64,000 nucleotides of DNA from Lineus longissimus (lineage: Eukaryota; Nemertea; Pilidiophora; Heteronemertea; Lineidae), in the NCBI RefSeq assembly GCF_910592395.1, contig NC_088314.1:4090001-4154000 (forward strand). The letters run 5' to 3'. Within the stretch, counting starts at the first letter, position 1. Every line of letters begins with the position of its first letter. The notes beneath the pieces were generated by a model. That model was not told where the DNA came from. It did not search any database and saw only the letters and a program-made list of their open reading frames with translations. The position numbers were made by a program, and so were the translations under genes. Of the stretch, positions 51,016 through 64,000 are shown piece after piece.

Positions 51016-54000
51016 TTACTAAAATGTTACAGGCTATCGCTTAAGAGGGGTCCTTTAAGCCAGCTTTTGAAATAAAATGAACATCCTTGCTTAGTTGACC
51101 GACTTGTTATCATCAGTTAATAACGTCACAAAGAGAAAACAATATAGCTAAATGAAGCCACGTGTAAATAATTCATGAGAAATCCAGGGTAACTGGTAAC
51201 ATAATTTGCAAATAAACCACAAGGCTTTTTTTAATGTCGTTTATTTCTATTTTGATGGCAGTCAGTTAACAAAGGCACCCAATAAATTTCAATTCTATAT
51301 CCACTAATTTATTCAACGGTTTACTGAAATAGCTGCTTTCAAAAGCGCCAAGGTCTTATTGTGTTTAATGTGTTATATGTAATATTCAGACACTTACAAA
51401 TGAAAGAAACAACCATATATCATTTCAGATTGAATTTGTGAGCACTTCAATAACTGACTGGCTCGAAAGTAAATCCTATAGATAGAAGCCTATACTTGTG
51501 TAACAATTTGAAATGTCTTCTTACCTATTGTTCGATAGAGATCATGACTTCACGGATTACAGTGCATAAAAGGATCGTTTGTATTCCCTTACGCTCTCCC
51601 AGGTCATTTCAAACTTTTCAAATGTTCGAATTACTGATGACAAAAATATCAATTTGTTAGAGTGAAGCCATGGTCGGTATGTCGTAGAATTACTCGACCT
51701 TTGAAGAAATGACTTGCCCAAACATATCACTACTCATATCATGAAGGAATGATAATGAGATAATTATCAAGACATTGCTGAGGTAATGAAAAATTAACGT
51801 TCGCATTGCGCAATACCTCTATGCACGCCTCGTTGATTTATTAGTCATCAGTTAAAGTGTTATCTCCATGAAGTATGAGATCAATAGATTTATTGTTCTT
51901 CCATGTTGTGAAGTCGATAGGAATCTGGTTAGAGCGGCCTGGGGAAGTGACTAGATATTGGATCAGGAGCCATTTAGTGGTTTAAAAGTTCACGACCGAT
52001 ATTGAGCATCGTCACTTAAAGGTCAAAGAGTATTGCACAACAAGCATTAATAACAGAAGATTCTTTTTCTGGTACGGTTTCAACAAAAAAGTTATGTTCA
52101 TGACTAGAAATTACTGCATTGTGTATCACGAGCAATTAACACCTTCTCGAATTACAAAAAAAACGTTACCCATTAAAGAGATTAAAAAAGACATCACGCC
52201 ATAGGCAATTTTAAAAACCTCGTGCATTAAGAGATTGAAAAAAATGTGCGCCATGGGGGTTAAAAAACACGTCGTGGCAGAGCATACATCGCTCATCTTT
52301 CAACTTGGGGAATGGCACAATACAGCGCTGGGACAAGGGCGCTGTTTGTTATATCACTATGATCACATATGTACCGTAACCTCGAAAATATTATTCCTTC
52401 TTCTTTGTTCTAAGAAATGAGTGTCGATCAATGCAGTGTCAGGCCCAAAACCACACAGGTCCAGAACTGCACATAGGATCACAGCAGATGAAAAATAGTG
52501 CTTTGTTGAATAATGTTGCCACGACTACAGTGAGAACAGTTAGAATAGTGCATAAAATCACGGCCATAAACACAAAACCTGTCGCATCACATCATATCAC
52601 ATCTAAATTACAATTTAGAAAAATTGTTATAACAACATTTGCGGATTCCCGAATATATAGCACTACACTCCAGAGCAAAGTAGTTTCTAAGTTGATTAAT
52701 GGTACTAGAGAGTCTACTAAACACGGCGTTGACTGAGCCTGATCATGACCACAGCTCCCAAGTGCGAGGCTCAATTGCACGACCATTGATTTCGCAGCCC
52801 ATGAGGGCTTTCCTTGATATCTTAATTACAAGGAATGGACGAAATACTAGCCAGTTAATCTATTCTTCTACCCTCTTGTAACGATAATTACAGGAGTGTT
52901 GAGACAAAGCAGTTGTGAATGTGATACCTTGGTGGTTTAAGGTTCTCCGGGAAAACAGAATGAAAAAAACCATTTCCAAGAACAACAGAAAAGGATATCA
53001 ACTCTGTGAAAGATCTAAACGGGTTCCTCTTAAAAGAGTTCACTTGTAAGCCCGTGAAAAACCATAACTTGAAAAACCTTTATTTCTAAGAATGGGCTGA
53101 TGGTATGATTTGGTGTTCATGCTGATATGAAATATAAAGTTTTGTAGACCATTTCTGTAGACTTTCTGACTCTAAGTTGAGTCTGTTTTCCCTTTCATTT
53201 ATTCGCAATACGACAAGGATGTTTTTGATTGTAGTAACTAGGAGGAGGATATCAACACACACCACACTACAAAAGAAACCTTCTGCCGATTGCCAAGAAA
53301 TCATGTAATCATGGAATTTCGATGCTGAATCTAATGCTATGACGTCTGAAAAGGAACAGACGTAATTAGGGTGATCTACGGGTTTTACATGTAGAGGAGG
53401 TCCCTGGAACTTAATGGAATGACCATGTGGGGAGATTGTGCACAAGGTGAGTAGCAGAGTTGGGAACGGTGAATGAACGGGTTTGACTTGATCCAGTCAA
53501 ACTGACGGCGCTGGAAGCAAGTTATCTAAAGCTTAAAATAGGCAGCTAAGAAAACCACTTGCAAAATACTCACTGCTTCTTGAAGCCAAAGAGCCTGAAA
53601 ATATGTCACTGATTTATTATACAAGGATACAGTCATGAATGTTGTTGATTGGGGTTGGAAAGAGTAGCCTACAGTTGGATGATTTATATTGGTATCTGGT
53701 GTCAACTTCATACTTAATATCAAGGTACAACTGCCGGCCATCTCCATTTCAAACAAAGCATCGCTAAGCGCTACCTCCGAACAACCACCGTTGGTCAGTT
53801 CAGATCTAGAGTTGCAAAGCCATCTGGTCAGGGATGTCAGGCGATATAGAATTTTGCTCATGTCTCGCAAGGCTTTGACAAAAGTATTGTCATTCTGAGC
53901 ATTACATCTTCAAAGGTAGCATGGTTTCCAATAGCCGCTGGCCATCCGACATTAGTTAGCATGGAAAGTAATCTCAAAAGGAGTCAATTTCAATGTAAGT

Positions 54001-54989
54001 AAGCAGTGATTGTGTAGACGGATGTAGCAGTCTTCAGTGAGTCACACTTCGTTGTCCTTTTTACCTCCTCGAGTTGTTCCGTAAACTGATACATCTCACA
54101 GTGGATATTATGTTTGTTATTTTCTAACATCAAACCTGCTTTCCTTCATACTTTTTGTCAGAAGATAAGAAATCTCTCACAAGGGATATACTGTACAATC
54201 ACGTTTCAGGCCAGTATCTATTGATTCGGCACTCCCAATGATTGAAAATATGACAAGTACGTTATTAAACGCATTGGTCACAAATGGACGAAGCCCTTGC
54301 TTGGTCTCATTTCTGACATTTGTACACCAGACCTCTTTTTCTTTAATGGTTATTTGTCGAATGATAAGAATCATTCACAATGACAGTACAATGTATATAC
54401 AGTATTCTTGTTTCAGGGCTGCCAGAGCATTCCAGGTAATGAAAAGATGATTTGACTGCTGAAACGTATTGGTAACGAGAGGACAATGCCTCCTGCTTGG
54501 TCTCACTCTTGACATTCAGGAACAAGATCATAGTCATGTCTGGCATCCAATGTTAATGACCACTTTGACAACTGGATCAGAAATGATCAAGTCTTCTAGT
54601 GTCCAGTACGATTGCTTGAACGGCAAGAGTCTCATTAATGTTACAGGAGATGTGCGAACACCTCATTCCGGATTCTTCTTTGCTCACAGGGGTAGAACGA
54701 TAATGATGTAGCCAAACATTTTTTTTTCTGCAGGGGTTACCCGTACTTGTTTTTCTGCCAACAAAGATGGAATAAATATGCATGTGACCATTACAAACTT
54801 TTCTTTGTTCTTGCACATTTGTTGCATGGTGTGTACCACTATAATTTGAATTTTTGAAAGGACTTTGCAAAACCTGTTTAAAGGCATTCTGCAAGCCATC
54901 ATCAGCGAGGTAAAATCGGCCATTTTTATTCTATTTGCTCCGAGTTATCCGGCATTGCTTCGTTATTACCTGCCAGCCGGGCTTACAGC

Positions 54990-55470
54990 TCTTATCCATC
55001 TAGCTTTGCAATTCAGATTTCAACCAGGTTCGAGGCACTTTAGACTATGAGCTATTTGGTTCTCGCTCGCGAGACAGAAAAACAGGGCTTTCAAGATTTG
55101 GATGGAATACAGTGATGCTTTGATCAGTTGGCCACGACAGATAGTGGGCTCTGTCCGTCTTGCTTTGCAATTGTAATCGCAAGTGAGGTTTGACGCACTT
55201 CAAGCTTTGAGCAATTCGTGGTCTGTCATGTTTGTACTTGAATACATTGCTTTGATCTCACAACTGCACCAGAGAGATCAGATGGATATGACAAGCACGG
55301 GTCTTACAGAAAATGGCCTCCTTGCTTTGCAGTTCTAATCATAACCCAAAGCTAGGTCTGAAGTACTCTAACTTTTGCGCCAGTCTTTGGATGTCAACTT
55401 ACACGAACATATTCAGCAAACTTTGATCTCAGAATCCCGATAGAGAGAGATCAGTTGGCTGTGACAGACA
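54990..55470. repeat. Diverged tandem repeat, about 160-bp unit, three copies
   Basis: CTTTGCAATTC-like segments at about 55003, 55162 and 55323 are each followed by AGGTTYGA(C/G)GCACTT or a variant. Later in the unit come CTTTGATCTCA and GAGAGATCAGTTGGC-type segments. It is an old local duplication upstream of, or inside, the first intron. Confidence 0.55.
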
Positions 55471-56401
55471 GTAGACATACAGAAATTTTAACAGAACCAG
55501 ATGACGTTACCCCTTGTCAAAAAATGGATAAAGATAAATACTTATTCTCAATTGACTATAACGCCAACCCTAATCAATGTGCGGTGGACACACAGTTAAT
55601 GTATCCATACAGGGTTCGAATGCTTATTACTAGTTTTCACTTATCCGAATTGATTTTATGTCAGATGGAAACGGCAGCGCTGCTGATATCTCACCAATAT
55701 ATAGCCTCTTGCAAATGTGGCTACCCATGCATAGCATTGCCGGATCACACGATGATAGGGTGAACGCTAACCGTCCTCGCTATTGTTGCGACATGATTGA
55801 ATGCATGCTGTGATCACATACTGTAATGCTGATGAACAATAATATCTCGAGTTTTTCTCGGCCGGGTGGAATTGGTAAGATATTTATGAAGACGAGGACA
55901 ATGTGTGGGTAGTCGCGAGAAAGAACGAGGAGGAAGTAGTGATCGTTGCACGTTATGCAGTGCTCGGTGATGTAGTGTAAATTGATGCTGGTGCGTGTGT
56001 CAGACTAAAAGGCAGGGCCATCAAGGCAAGTACTGCCAAGATGAGGTTGACATCTTCCTTACTCCGTTCACAAGTGTACTCGCAACTGACCTCAATGATT
56101 CACTCCAGAAACGATCATAGACTATTCACCCCAATTTCACTTCAATGTTTCTTGGTTACTTTGTACCCTTAGACACGAAGTTTTTCCAGAATATGTTCTC
56201 ATTATACTCCTTAATGTTGATGATGACGACGACGACTACGACGACAGACCACAATGGGTTAAAGAACCATGGCGCTTACTCAGAAGATGGTGCCTCTCAT
56301 AGATTACCTGGCACTGATGATTGATGAATGAATATCTCGGAGACATTTCGCCGTAGCAATGAACTCAACTGGAGGAGCGATTTAATCGGACGGCCATATT
56401 C

Positions 56402-57044
56402 TAATCGGAGTGTGTACAGGATATTAGTCTGATAGTGTTTACCGTCAGTCTCGAGAGTTTGTTAGAGCAAAACAAAGGTTTGCTCTCTTCCTGTCTCTGG
56501 AGTGTCAAATTCATCAGTCGGAGACGAACAAAGATTATTAGTCCTTCCCAAGGATCCAGGAGGATGGTAAAGGATCTGCATTTATAGCAAAGACAAAGAA
56601 TGCATCGGCCGACATCAATTTTTATAGTTCCCTTGGTTTTCAACCGAATCTCGTACGAACTTGATGCTGATGTAACGATCCAGTGTCGTTTGTTGCATCT
56701 CATTCTGTATTTGTGATGTAGGAACCGATTTCAATTCCACGCCAAATTGGTAAGTCCCTTCCGACTTGCTGGGTTTGGTTTCGGAGTATCTTTAACCAGA
56801 TGTCTTGCCATACAAGACTAACGAGCGACACCAAACCAGGTTTTTTGGTCGGAGTGTTCCTTCCCCTAGTATAGTTGCCAGCTAAGGAGGCCAGACTCCC
56901 CAAAGTTGACATACACATTTCCTCCCAGGGTAAAAATGCCTGTCGATACCTCGATTTCCGAGCAAATCTCTGCCAATCGGAGTGTTTACAGGATATTAGT
57001 CTGAGAGTATTTACCATCTCCTTCAAGAGATTGTTTAAGAGCAA
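56402..57044. repeat. Two direct copies of an approximately 75-bp segment
   Basis: AATCGGAGTGTGTACAGGAT plus ATTAGTCTGATAGTGTTTACC at about 56402-56475 is repeated as AATCGGAGTGTTTACAGGAT plus ATTAGTCTGAGAGTATTTACC at about 56974-57044. The minus-strand frames at 56401-56703 and 56700-57113 come from this duplicated sequence. Confidence 0.8.
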
Positions 57045-57544
57045 CCTCAGTTTATATGAATATCCTACTCGTGTAATCGGAGAGGTCGTAGGAGACATTG
57101 GCTGAAGCACCAAGTTGAGTAAGAAAAGCCCAATAATACCTCTATCATAACCAAGAGGCTATGAAGCCTTCTATATTGCCACCGTGTCAATTAAATGAGC
57201 TGCATTGGCCACTCAAATTCGAAGCGTTTTACTGTTAACTGATTAATTGTTCACTGACGCTTACTAAACTGAATCGTATCCCATAATATGGAAGGAAATA
57301 ACCTTATTATCTAATGGCGTGACATTCATGACAATGACTACACCCTGAGAACATCTCCGGAGAACATGTCTGCCCAACAGACGAGAAGAAGTGTCGATTC
57401 AGCAAAAGAATCCAATCGACCAAGGCCCCCGTGAGGACCAAGTCTAACCCTTCCATCGAGTCTTCTTCACAAGTTTCGACTGAGAGAAATGAAAACGATA
57501 GCAGTTGGCTAGTTCCTCCTCCCCATTGTATTTTAGCATTCGAC

Positions 57545-57603
57545 CAGTAGTTGCTCGCAGTCCAAATAAGAAGAAAAAAAACGCCTCCTAACCGAGAGAT
57601 CAT
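57545..57603 (-). CDS. Possible signal-peptide exon of CACNA2D (weak candidate)
   Basis: An ATG at 57603 opens a frame starting MISRLGGVFFLLIWTASNY. This is a basic start, a hydrophobic core and small polar residues, as in a secretion signal. A GT at 57544 would end the exon two bases into a codon, which is the phase that exon A (49601-49682) needs, giving a tryptophan at the join. Against it, the donor GTCGAA is poor and no promoter or 5' UTR support is visible. The true first exon may lie outside the window. Confidence 0.15.
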
Positions 57604-57896
57604 GGTTTTTTGGCCCGTGCTGAAAAAAAATACCAGCGTTCATCAAGTAAGAGCGCCAGTAATCAGTTGATATATGGCCAAACTGATAATTGGGAAATTG
57701 GTTGACGACTTTCATTGTCGATCAATAGAATTCGAGTGGGTGATACCACAATTTAATACCAACTTTATGGAAATTGTAGCAACGTGTCTGACTAGATTAG
57801 CCCTGTTGATGTGATGTGAAAGTGAGACAGTTACCGATTTAAACATTCAAATGATGATTAAGTTATTTGCACTAACTTTTGCAAACTAGTAGCCTT

Positions 57897-58262
57897 CCTA
57901 CAGGAAAGGCAATAGGTCACTTGCACTCACTGTCTATAACTTACAAGCATTCATACAATAAAAGGCCACTGGGCCTTTGCACTCCCCGTCTATTACTTTG
58001 AAATATTTATACAAGAAAGACAGCTGATCACTTGCACTCGCTTTCTATAACTTGGAAGCATTCATACAAGAAAGGCAGCTGGTCACTTGCACTCACTGTC
58101 TATAACTTCGAAGCATTCATACAAGAAAGGCAGCTGGTCACTTGCACTCACTGTCTATAACTTCGAAGCATTTATACAAGAAAGGCAGCTGGTCACTTGC
58201 ACTCACTGTCTATAACTTCGAAGCATTCATACAAGAAAGGTAGCTGGTCACTTCCACTCATT
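57897..58262. repeat. 55-bp tandem repeat array, about 6.5 copies
   Basis: The marker CAGCTGRTCACTTGCACTC occurs at 58021, 58076, 58131 and 58186 with a TAGCT variant at 58241, each 55 bp apart. Two more diverged copies lie at the low-coordinate side. The unit also contains TCTATAACTTCGAAGCATTC. Confidence 0.92.
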
Positions 58263-60474
58263 ATCTACTAATGAGAAGCCACCACCGTGTCCATACCCCA
58301 AATTTATAATCTCCTAACATTGCACTTCACACATTAGAACCATCACTTTTATTTTTCACTCGGAAGCATCAGCTTGCAAGACACGTCCACAAGTTGTTTT
58401 ATGGCCCGAGTTTCTCAAGTGGAAAAGAGACTGTCGCTGTTAGTTTGTGTGCGATAAAGGTATCGCTTCGGAACAGATGGTGTTGACATGCAGTATGCAT
58501 CAGCGAGGATGCAGTTCTCTGGTAAATTATTTTGATGCGGGCGTTTTAGGTGCGGAAGCTTTCACATTTTCTGATGCATTTTCGTAATAAAAGTATTTGC
58601 TTGTTTGTGTTCAGCGCTTTCTTCATGTGAGTAATTGGTCAAAAGGATGAGGATCGATAGTTTCCCCCATGCACATGTATTTACACATCGGAGGCGTGAC
58701 TTGATATATATCTGAAGCTGATAGCAAGTTTCTGGCTCATTTGTTTCTATTAATCATATCAACGTAATCTTGGAACTGAAAATAAACCGATTTCTGACTA
58801 ACGTCCTGTAAGACGATTTTTCCCATCCCGAGAGTGGTTCCTCTTAAATTTTTCAAATAAACGTAAGGGTATTGGGTCATTGCGAAAAACTGTAATTTTC
58901 AAATTTGGTGCAGGTATTTTCCTCTCATCTTCTTCTTTTCCTTATCGTGGTTAACAAGGCATTCCATTGTTTAAACAAAATATGCAAATTGTCTATTCAG
59001 ATTCATACCAAAAAGGGTACAATGACCCCGAGAAAAGGACATCGATTATCTTCTAAAATAGAGAGCACTAATGGGAAGACCACTTCCCATTTGATATATT
59101 GGATCGACCAGGACAATCGAATCCAATCTTGGAAATGTTTTATCCAATTTCAGTGTAAGCCCCCATGCAGGACACAAAATGTAATCATTCGAAGTGTACC
59201 CTATGAAAAATGCATAAGATATCCGTGACAGTTTAGAATACAGATTACACGAGATCGTTTTTAAAGCCATTGTTGAATTGGACTGGATAATAAGATACTG
59301 GGATGTAAGAAATGCAGTAGAGAACGGTGTACTTCTAAGATTACCAAGTAAAATCCTCTTCACCTGTAGAAATAGCGCTCTGGTGTATCGTTAAGCGGTA
59401 TGAACATGATGAAAAGCAGTAAAAGTAAAGTCATTTCGACTTTTTACTTGTAAAGATAGCGCTGTTGTTGAAAGTAAGTATAATAATGAAATGATAATTT
59501 AAATCATGGTGGCCGTATGGAAAGAATGGATTTTGTTGACTCACAAGGTTTTGAGATTACAGCATTTTCAGCAATACGCCTACACTCTCACAGAAGTGCT
59601 GCCTGGTAGGTAGGGTGGGGGTTGGACATCTTAGGTAAAGTTGAGAATGGACATTCCTCTCTCTCAGGCGGTGAAAGGGTAACCTATTGGACAGAAGTGC
59701 TGATGAAGAACAATTTGCTTTGCTTCTGATGTTAGCATTGTTAATGTTATCAACCTAATAAACTCCCAGCAACTACCGAACAATGCCGAAGATAGGGAAA
59801 ATTGTTGAATGTTGAACCGAGTGTCAACGAGGACATTATCAGCTCGGTAAACAATATTTGGTGTTGACATTATTGGCTTTATCAACAACACTTGGCGATT
59901 AGTATGTGACTGTAACATGGTGTTATCATGCACAAGGAGTACAGGTGCTATCCTTGAGGAAATATTTGCCACTTACAGATCAATCTGATACAAACAAGCC
60001 AGTTTACATACTTAGATAATCCGCGCTATGTACCCACATTGCATTATTAGTATGAACCCACCCTCAAGCACTAATCGTGTTGCGATATATCAACTGTGGA
60101 CAATATGTGGACAATACTAAAAGCATTTGATATCCTGATAAGTCTATCTTTCATCATCTAAAGATTCGAGGCTCTTGGGTTTTTTAATTGCATTCGGCGT
60201 GTAGATTTATGGCCCCGATGTATGTAATGCTAATGAGAATTGCTTAGTAACAGAAGACCCGAGGGCTCAATTTACACATTGTATGGAGTGGTAAATTCAT
60301 TCTTTTTGTCACGGTCTCCTTGGCGATGTGATGGCTACTGTGCCTAATTATCAAGCTCATCCAAGTATCTGGGACAGCTAAATGATCGAAAGTGGGTCGT
60401 AACAGCCCAAATAGTTTAATGATTTGTAAATCTAGCTGACCGTGTGGTGAGACATTGGCCTACTGTTTGTCGGA

Positions 60475-60930
60475 GTCTCACAGAATGGGATAACATTGTC
60501 CTACTTCTGACCTGAATTCCGGGCCTGTCACCAGATTGGCATAGCATTGTCCTACTACTGCATCCCAAAGCATAAGATAACACAGTTCTTTTGGTACATC
60601 ACATAAGAAGTTAAGCTCGCATTGTCCTGCTGTTGCCCTGCATTCCAAAGAATAAAAGACCACTGCCCAAAGCATCAGGAAATATCATCATTGGGAAGCA
60701 TTGACCTACTTTCGGCCTGCATATCAGAGAATGAAATAACATTGGCCTTCTTTTGACCTTCATCCCAAAGCAACACTGCCATGAAGAAGCACTGTTCTAC
60801 TCCTGGCCAGCACTCGTTTGAAATATCGAGAGGAGGAGTATATTGAAAATCACTGGTCATGTCAGGATGCAGACCTCATGGCATGAGCTGACACTGCCCA
60901 ACTTGTGGCCTACACCTGGCCTACTTCTGT
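60475..60930. repeat. Degenerate tandem repeat, roughly 60-70-bp unit
   Basis: Variants of GCATTGTCCTACTTCTGACC followed by TGCATYCCAAAGMATAA recur six or more times with many changes. No protein or RNA function suggested. Confidence 0.6.
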
Positions 60931-62339
60931 GCACTAAACAAGTCTGAGCATTGGTGGCAGCTGGGTTATTGTGTTTTAATGATTGCGGCAGAGGATGACC
61001 AAAGCTACAAATCAACCATTAAACACTTAGGATCAATATCACATGTACATTATGATACTATGGTACCAGACAGTGTGATTTAATGCTTGGCCGTCGGCGT
61101 CTACAATCTACAGTCAGGAAGTTGCAGAATACATGTAGCTAGTAAAAAAATATGTCACAACCATAACTTATTGAGCAGCTACCCGGTACGATTACTAATC
61201 CTGGGTTCAAATTAGCCCTCACACCCACAAGGCTTAACAGGATAAGGCTATTTGGGTAATCGAATCCTTGTTCTCAATTAGCCTGTCACAGCAGAGACAG
61301 CATACTGATTGGCCCATCAGCCCAATCAACTTAGAATCGATAATATCGACTGCCCAAAATCAGGCTCGCGTCGACTATTACTCTTCCCAGAATCACATTC
61401 AATATAGAGCTTCTTGCATTTTCTGGGTATAATCAGATTTTGGGCTCATTGCATTTTCGGATTAGCCAGTATCCTACACGACTAATAACTGTAAGCCATT
61501 GTGCACGGATAGATATATGAATTAATTCAAACTTAAGTCAGCTAAAGGCTAAAGGCGCAGCAAAATAAGCACAGAGTGTATCTGCCGTCTTCATTCATGC
61601 TGTGATACAGCACACCGTTATCATCATTTAATGACAGAAACTTCTGGCGTCAGCGAATATCTGCTTATTGCGAAAACGCCTCTATTTAATTTGAAAAGTT
61701 AATTCCTTGGTAATAATCATTTCATGGCAAACGCTCTTGGAATAATGAACCACTTTTTCAACCGAACAGAATCAAATTTCAATCGATTTCTTCTTCAAAT
61801 GCAATACCAAACCAGAATCCCTTGAACGTGTCAACGCTGGTTGCTGGCTTCAGTCTTGACTAATATAATAAAGGCACAGCCTGGCGTTCAACGCTTCATT
61901 TCAAAATTATTAAATTCGCCAAGAGGATGCATTGAAATGTAATAATTTTTATTCGGCCATGTTGATTCAGACAAAGATAGAATGCTCTGAACGAGATTTG
62001 GACCGGATGGACTGATGAGCTCACTCGATCGATTTTCACTAACCCAAGGATAGAAACAAATTGATTCAAGGGTCAATCACCTTGAAGTAAACCATTGTAA
62101 ACAGACAGTTTATATAGTGTTTAATCGTGGATCGAAGACACATTAAACACGTCCTGAAAAGGATCGATACAGAATAGCGTATCATTAGCGGTTTGTCTAC
62201 AGTGTGCAAACGCCCATCAAAGGAGCTCTGTTAAATTGAGGGTTGGGAAGATCCGGCTTGTGGGTAAACATGGCAAACCTGTGTGATTAGCTTTCTGTAA
62301 ATATGAGGCTTCTTTCCCTTTCATGAATTGGATGACTTA

Positions 62340-62950
62340 AGGGGCAGGTCAGAAAAATCGGTGGCGTCGATGATTAGAAAGTTTTGCATTTTGCTTCAGG
62401 CTACTTCAAGCGTTAATAAAGCTCCTTTCATTCCTTGGAGGCCATTTTGGCGAGAGCTGGAGATATGAGGTACAGAATGTGCGCAAGCGATGATTGGAAC
62501 TTTTACATTTTGCTCCAAGCGCTCTAACCAAGATACCTCCCTTCATTTGCGGCCATCTTGGCTCTCCTCGAGACACAATCGCTTGATCAATTGACATCTA
62601 ATGACGGGGGACAGCCAATATTGGTCAAGGGCATTAGAGGCTATAGCAGACAGGTTAATGGCGGAAGAACCATCACGTCGGTTTAGTTATAATGAAACTT
62701 GGTGTGTCAGTATTGGGAAGCAGTGCCAGTCCCTGTTTGGAGGGAATTTGTCAACAGTTTTTCATCCAACCAATTTTCTTATCAGTGTTTCGCAGAAATG
62801 GAGCAGCCAGCCTATTTGCATATCGGGGCGAATTCCAGTCAGCGGAAACTTATCTATATGCAGTTTTTCCTCAAACCAATTTTCTTACCTTTTTTTTTCG
62901 AATGCATATACGTGTACTGTAGTGCCGGGCGAATTCCAGTGATATTCTAT
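62340..62950. repeat. Two sets of diverged local duplications
   Basis: GATGATTAGAAAGTTTTGCA returns as GATGATTGGAACTTTTACAT about 120 bp later. Then ACCAATTTTCTTA with GGGCGAATTCCAGT occurs at about 62769-62840 and again, about 100 bp on, at about 62875-62940. The 113-codon plus-strand frame at 62601-62942 runs through these repeats, which weakens it as a gene. Confidence 0.6.
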
Positions 62951-64000
62951 AACTGGCCATGATTCGGCTCATCCATTAATTGCCTGCCTTTCCTGCCAAT
63001 ATCGACTAAAGGATTGATAGATATGTGATGAATTTGAAATTAGATCAATATGGACTTGTGGCGAGGAATATTCCAAGTGTATTGATTAGCGAATTAATCG
63101 TGTAAGCCCTGGCAGCAATGTTGCTTGGAATAGTGTGCATCTCGGTATGTGGTTGGTGAATTTATGCTTGGCGATAAAATAATTAGTTTATGGAGAATTT
63201 ATGACCTTTAGCACATGTAGGGGTCGTTAAATAAATGTCATTTTTTGCTCAAAGGTGGTGCTATATAGTTGTAGCATTAAACGAATAGCCAGAGCTGTCA
63301 GTGATACTTCTCGGGACCGAAGACACTCTGTTACAAAGGAAAACGTGCAATGGTGCACGTGCAATCCTGCTCTGGTATCGTATGCACCGCAGACTTATTC
63401 TCAATACTAAATAGGAGCCACTAACCCGAGGTTGAGAGGGATAAATTTTAGATTAGAAAATAAACAAAGAAGACTGGCACTGCCCAATTAGTACCTGAAA
63501 AGATGTCGCGACCGGTTTCAGCACAGCACTCTTTCCAACATCCGATCGCACTATTTACTTCGCTTACACCAGAAGACAATTTCAGTACAGCTACAGAGCG
63601 AATAATCAATCCACAAAAAGCACGATTGCCTTGTTGCATGGCGCATTTCTTATATGTCCGCCATGGAGCACGGATGCAATCTAAGGAATTCTTACAAAAG
63701 ATCTATTCAATCCATCTATCATCTGCAGCCTAATTGGTATCTTTAATAAAAAGGCACTGACTTCTGACTGTCTTCGGACTTTTAGTCTTTTCGGCCTTCT
63801 GGCCGACTCCAAGATAGCAACCGAGCAGTAACTTGGTCTGCCAAGCAGCTAATAGCATAAGTGACCAGAGAGGTGGACCTGGGTTCAGAACAAATTGGCT
63901 GAATTTAACCACTTTGATACTCAGGTCAATTCGAGGATGACAACAAATCGTCAAACCTTGTCTGCTGAGCTGCTGGTTGTGTAACAGGTTACAATAGAGG

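Larger units (their letters stand above)
49683..64000. other. First intron or upstream flank
   Basis: Upstream of exon A. It carries palindromic copy 4, the pogo-like end, the 55-bp array and several diverged repeats. No convincing gene, promoter or CpG-rich start region was seen. The stretches 51020-54980 and 63000-64000 show nothing I can name. Confidence 0.55.

Noticed and set aside
56700-57113. 137-codon minus-strand frame
   Set aside because: Runs through duplicated non-coding sequence (copies at 56402 and 56974) and has no family resemblance.
62601-62942. 113-codon plus-strand frame with three overlapping frames
   Set aside because: The second half is an internal DNA duplication and the first half has no recognised domain; kept only as repeat annotation.

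Overview
This window is animal nuclear DNA, AT-rich and mostly intronic. It holds no prokaryotic operons, rRNA or CRISPR. The one gene I can support lies on the minus strand. It is a voltage-gated calcium channel alpha-2/delta auxiliary subunit of the alpha-2/delta-1/2 type (CACNA2D family). Fourteen consecutive internal exons, from 49682 down to 1557, join through GT/AG splice sites with matching phases into one uninterrupted 410-codon reading frame. They cover the N-terminal ectodomain, the arginine triplet just before the VWA domain, the whole VWA domain with its metal-binding (MIDAS) site, and the start of the region after it. The signal-peptide exon is not certain (weak candidate at 57545-57603). 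The C-terminal part, about 600 residues in known relatives, lies beyond the low-coordinate end. Intron sizes (0.3 to 21 kb), the transposon content and the alpha-2/delta-1/2 character fit a metazoan, most likely a marine invertebrate. The phylum cannot be told from the sequence alone.

Layout, in transcription order. 64000-49683 is upstream sequence or the first intron, with degenerate tandem repeats, a 55-bp satellite-like array and a pogo-like transposon end. 49682-28174 holds two exons separated by a 21-kb intron with a nested 52-bp/111-bp array, a 338-bp triplicate and palindromic elements. 28173-17126 is an 11-kb intron with a palindromic element and an unexplained stretch open on both strands. 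17125-1557 is the dense exon cluster that encodes the VWA domain. 1-1556 is the start of the next intron.

The most striking non-genic structure is a 1507-bp fold-back transposon at 10637-12143. It has long arms built from about 113-bp tandem units that themselves contain perfect palindromes. It is flanked by a perfect 9-bp target duplication, and its unique centre may be a captured gene fragment. It sits 100 bp upstream of a 51-nt exon that encodes the first MIDAS aspartate. A second palindromic repeat family occurs at least four times in the introns and the upstream region. tRNA-derived SINE-like sequences and several local arrays complete the picture.
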